Shown piece after piece: positions 62,931 to 64,000 of a stretch of DNA of 64,000 bases. The stretch spans positions 248,001 through 312,000 of the forward strand of contig NZ_BAAAFC010000001.1 in assembly GCF_039523335.1 (NCBI RefSeq), read 5' to 3'. The stretch is from Marinobacter szutsaonensis (lineage in GTDB: Bacteria; Pseudomonadota; Gammaproteobacteria; Pseudomonadales; Oleiphilaceae). How positions within the stretch are numbered: the first letter of the stretch is position 1; each line of letters begins with the position of its first letter. Below the pieces are notes generated by a model. It was not told the origin of the DNA. It did no database searches and worked only from the letters and a program-made list of their open reading frames with translations. A program made the position numbers and the translations under genes.

Positions 62931-64000
62931 TTACAAACCAACGTCGTCGAGGGAGGATTCAGCCAGCTTGAGCAGATCAGGGTTGCGGTCTTCCCGCTTG
63001 CCGATGCTTTCGATGTAGTACTCAAGTGACGTCAAAGCATCCGCCAGCGCTTCGAGCACCTGATGCTGAGGAGCCTGGCGGGCATCCAGGAGACGATCCT
63101 GGATCGAGGCGGCCACTCGTTTAAGTACGTTTGCAGCGCCGGGATCATTGACCATCTGCAGACCACCCCAGATGCTGTGCAGGGTTGCAGGCAGATTGGC
63201 CAGGTGCAGCTTGTCGTAATCCGACTCGATGAATGCCGTAATGGCCCGTTTGGCGAGGGTAAGCGCGCTTCTGGCCTCATCCGCCACCACGAACATCGCT
63301 TCCTGGAGATAGACCGATTCATCCCGGTTGCGCCGGCTGCCGGCCAGGGCGTCCGTTTCCGAGGTGATACCGCGAGTGACGATCTGCATCACCGCATCCT
63401 CTACCCCCAGCACGGAGTCGGCCAGGCGGTAGAGCTCGTCATCCCCGGGAAGCCGGTTATCTTCTTCCCACTTGCGCAGCTTGGCCGCCTCATCGCGGGA
63501 GATACCCGCAAGCTTGTTAAGATCCAGCATCACAAGGGTATTGGCGAGACGCTCAAGGGCGTCCGCAATGGACGAAAGCTCAGCCAGATCCGGCTCGATA
63601 CCCCGCTCGATGATGTCGAGTTTGTCCTTGAGCTGGTTGAGCTCATCCTGGAGTGCATCCGACAGGGACTTGAGAACATCGCTACCCGGGCCGTACAGGC
63701 GACGGGCATGGGCTTCCAGCATGGCATCCGGAAATTCCGCGGGCGCCAGTCGATAAGCAGAAAGAATGCGCGTTACTTCCGGATTCGCAGAGCCGCTGCG
63801 GTAAAGCATGTAGATGAGATCCCGAATCAGTGAATCCGGGGCATCCTTGGCCGTGGCCACCTTGCCGACGTAAACCACTTCCCGGGCGTACCGCTCTATA
63901 CGCATGAACATGCGCTTGCGGGCCTTGGTGAAAATCATGGCCCGGTCAAGCATGGTATCCGCTACGATCGCCAGCAGGCACCACATCTGCCCCATGGGCG
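62931..64000 (-). CDS. FimL/ChpA-like scaffold protein, C-terminal part (cut by window edge)
   Basis: At least 356 residues remain; the 5' end lies beyond the window because the frame is open to the edge. The sequence is almost wholly helical and resembles the Hpt-like N-terminal part of ChpA and the related FimL, a scaffold for type IV pilus twitching and cAMP signalling. No phosphorylatable His motif is clear in the visible part, as in FimL. Conserved order to metH and nfuA supports FimL. Confidence 0.72.
   Translation of the reverse strand, partial: PMGQMWCLLAIVADTMLDRAMIFTKARKRMFMRIERYAREVVYVGKVATAKDAPDSLIRDLIYMLYRSGSANPEVTRILSAYRLAPAEFPDAMLEAHARRLYGPGSDVLKSLSDALQDELNQLKDKLDIIERGIEPDLAELSSIADALERLANTLVMLDLNKLAGISRDEAAKLRKWEEDNRLPGDDELYRLADSVLGVEDAVMQIVTRGITSETDALAGSRRNRDESVYLQEAMFVVADEARSALTLAKRAITAFIESDYDKLHLANLPATLHSIWGGLQMVNDPGAANVLKRVAASIQDRLLDARQAPQHQVLEALADALTSLEYYIESIGKREDRNPDLLKLAESSLDDVGL

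Overview
The window reads as a chromosomal segment of a heterotrophic marine gammaproteobacterium, most likely Marinobacter or a close relative. This rests on gene content and on conserved order, not on a search. From memory, the right end (FimL-like scaffold, 215-aa membrane protein, SCP2 protein, SohB, YhdH-type oxidoreductase, DUF934, CysI, DUF2970, MetH, NfuA) follows the order seen around PA1822-PA1847 in Pseudomonas aeruginosa. No phage, plasmid, insertion sequence, CRISPR array or rRNA is visible. Genes are densely packed, many coupled by ATGA overlaps.

Layout. 1-5.4 kb: a YadGH-type ABC exporter, a DUF192 lipoprotein, an enoyl-CoA hydratase, a nucleoside 2-deoxyribosyltransferase preceded by a 47-aa membrane peptide, a DMT permease and tRNA-Leu(TAA). 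5.6-18.3 kb: a methyltransferase, a cytochrome bd operon (short Q-loop CydA, CydB, then CydD and CydC), an SCCPDH-like protein, three small membrane proteins, a CapA-like protein, a DUF3775 protein and the RNA repair pair RtcB-archease. 18.4-22.2 kb: etfBA and, divergently, ETF:quinone oxidoreductase, separated by a perfect 20-bp palindrome that looks like an operator. 22.2-30.7 kb: a cluster of palindromic repeats, an FKBP isomerase, a radical SAM protein, SixA, GpsA, an RssB/RssC-like PP2C-STAS partner-switch pair, an HD hydrolase and a renalase-like flavoprotein.

30.8-37.7 kb: an eight-gene, translationally coupled operon (desaturase, NTF2-like, SDR, FAD oxidoreductase, DUF1365, CFA-synthase-like methyltransferase, DUF2878, periplasmic protein) that probably makes a modified membrane fatty acid. 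37.7-42.7 kb: XthA, a PhaD-like TetR regulator facing a phasin, a split YeeE/YedE sulfur transporter with a DUF442 sulfurtransferase, and ferrochelatase. 42.8-48.2 kb: a complete beta-hydroxyaspartate cycle cluster (bhcABCD with divergent IclR regulator bhcR) for glyoxylate assimilation. 48.3-52.8 kb: tRNA-Ser(TGA), YccA, tusDCBE, a DUF445 protein and NfuA. 53-64 kb: MetH, DUF2970, a 34-aa membrane peptide, CysI-DUF934, a second palindromic repeat cluster, an AcuI/YhdH-type reductase, SohB, an SCP2 protein and a FimL-like protein cut by the window edge.

The items most worth following up are the two clusters of a roughly 30-bp palindrome with a conserved internal mismatch, the fatty-acid modification operon with an atypical CFA-like active site, and the bhc cluster with 17-bp operator-like palindromes.
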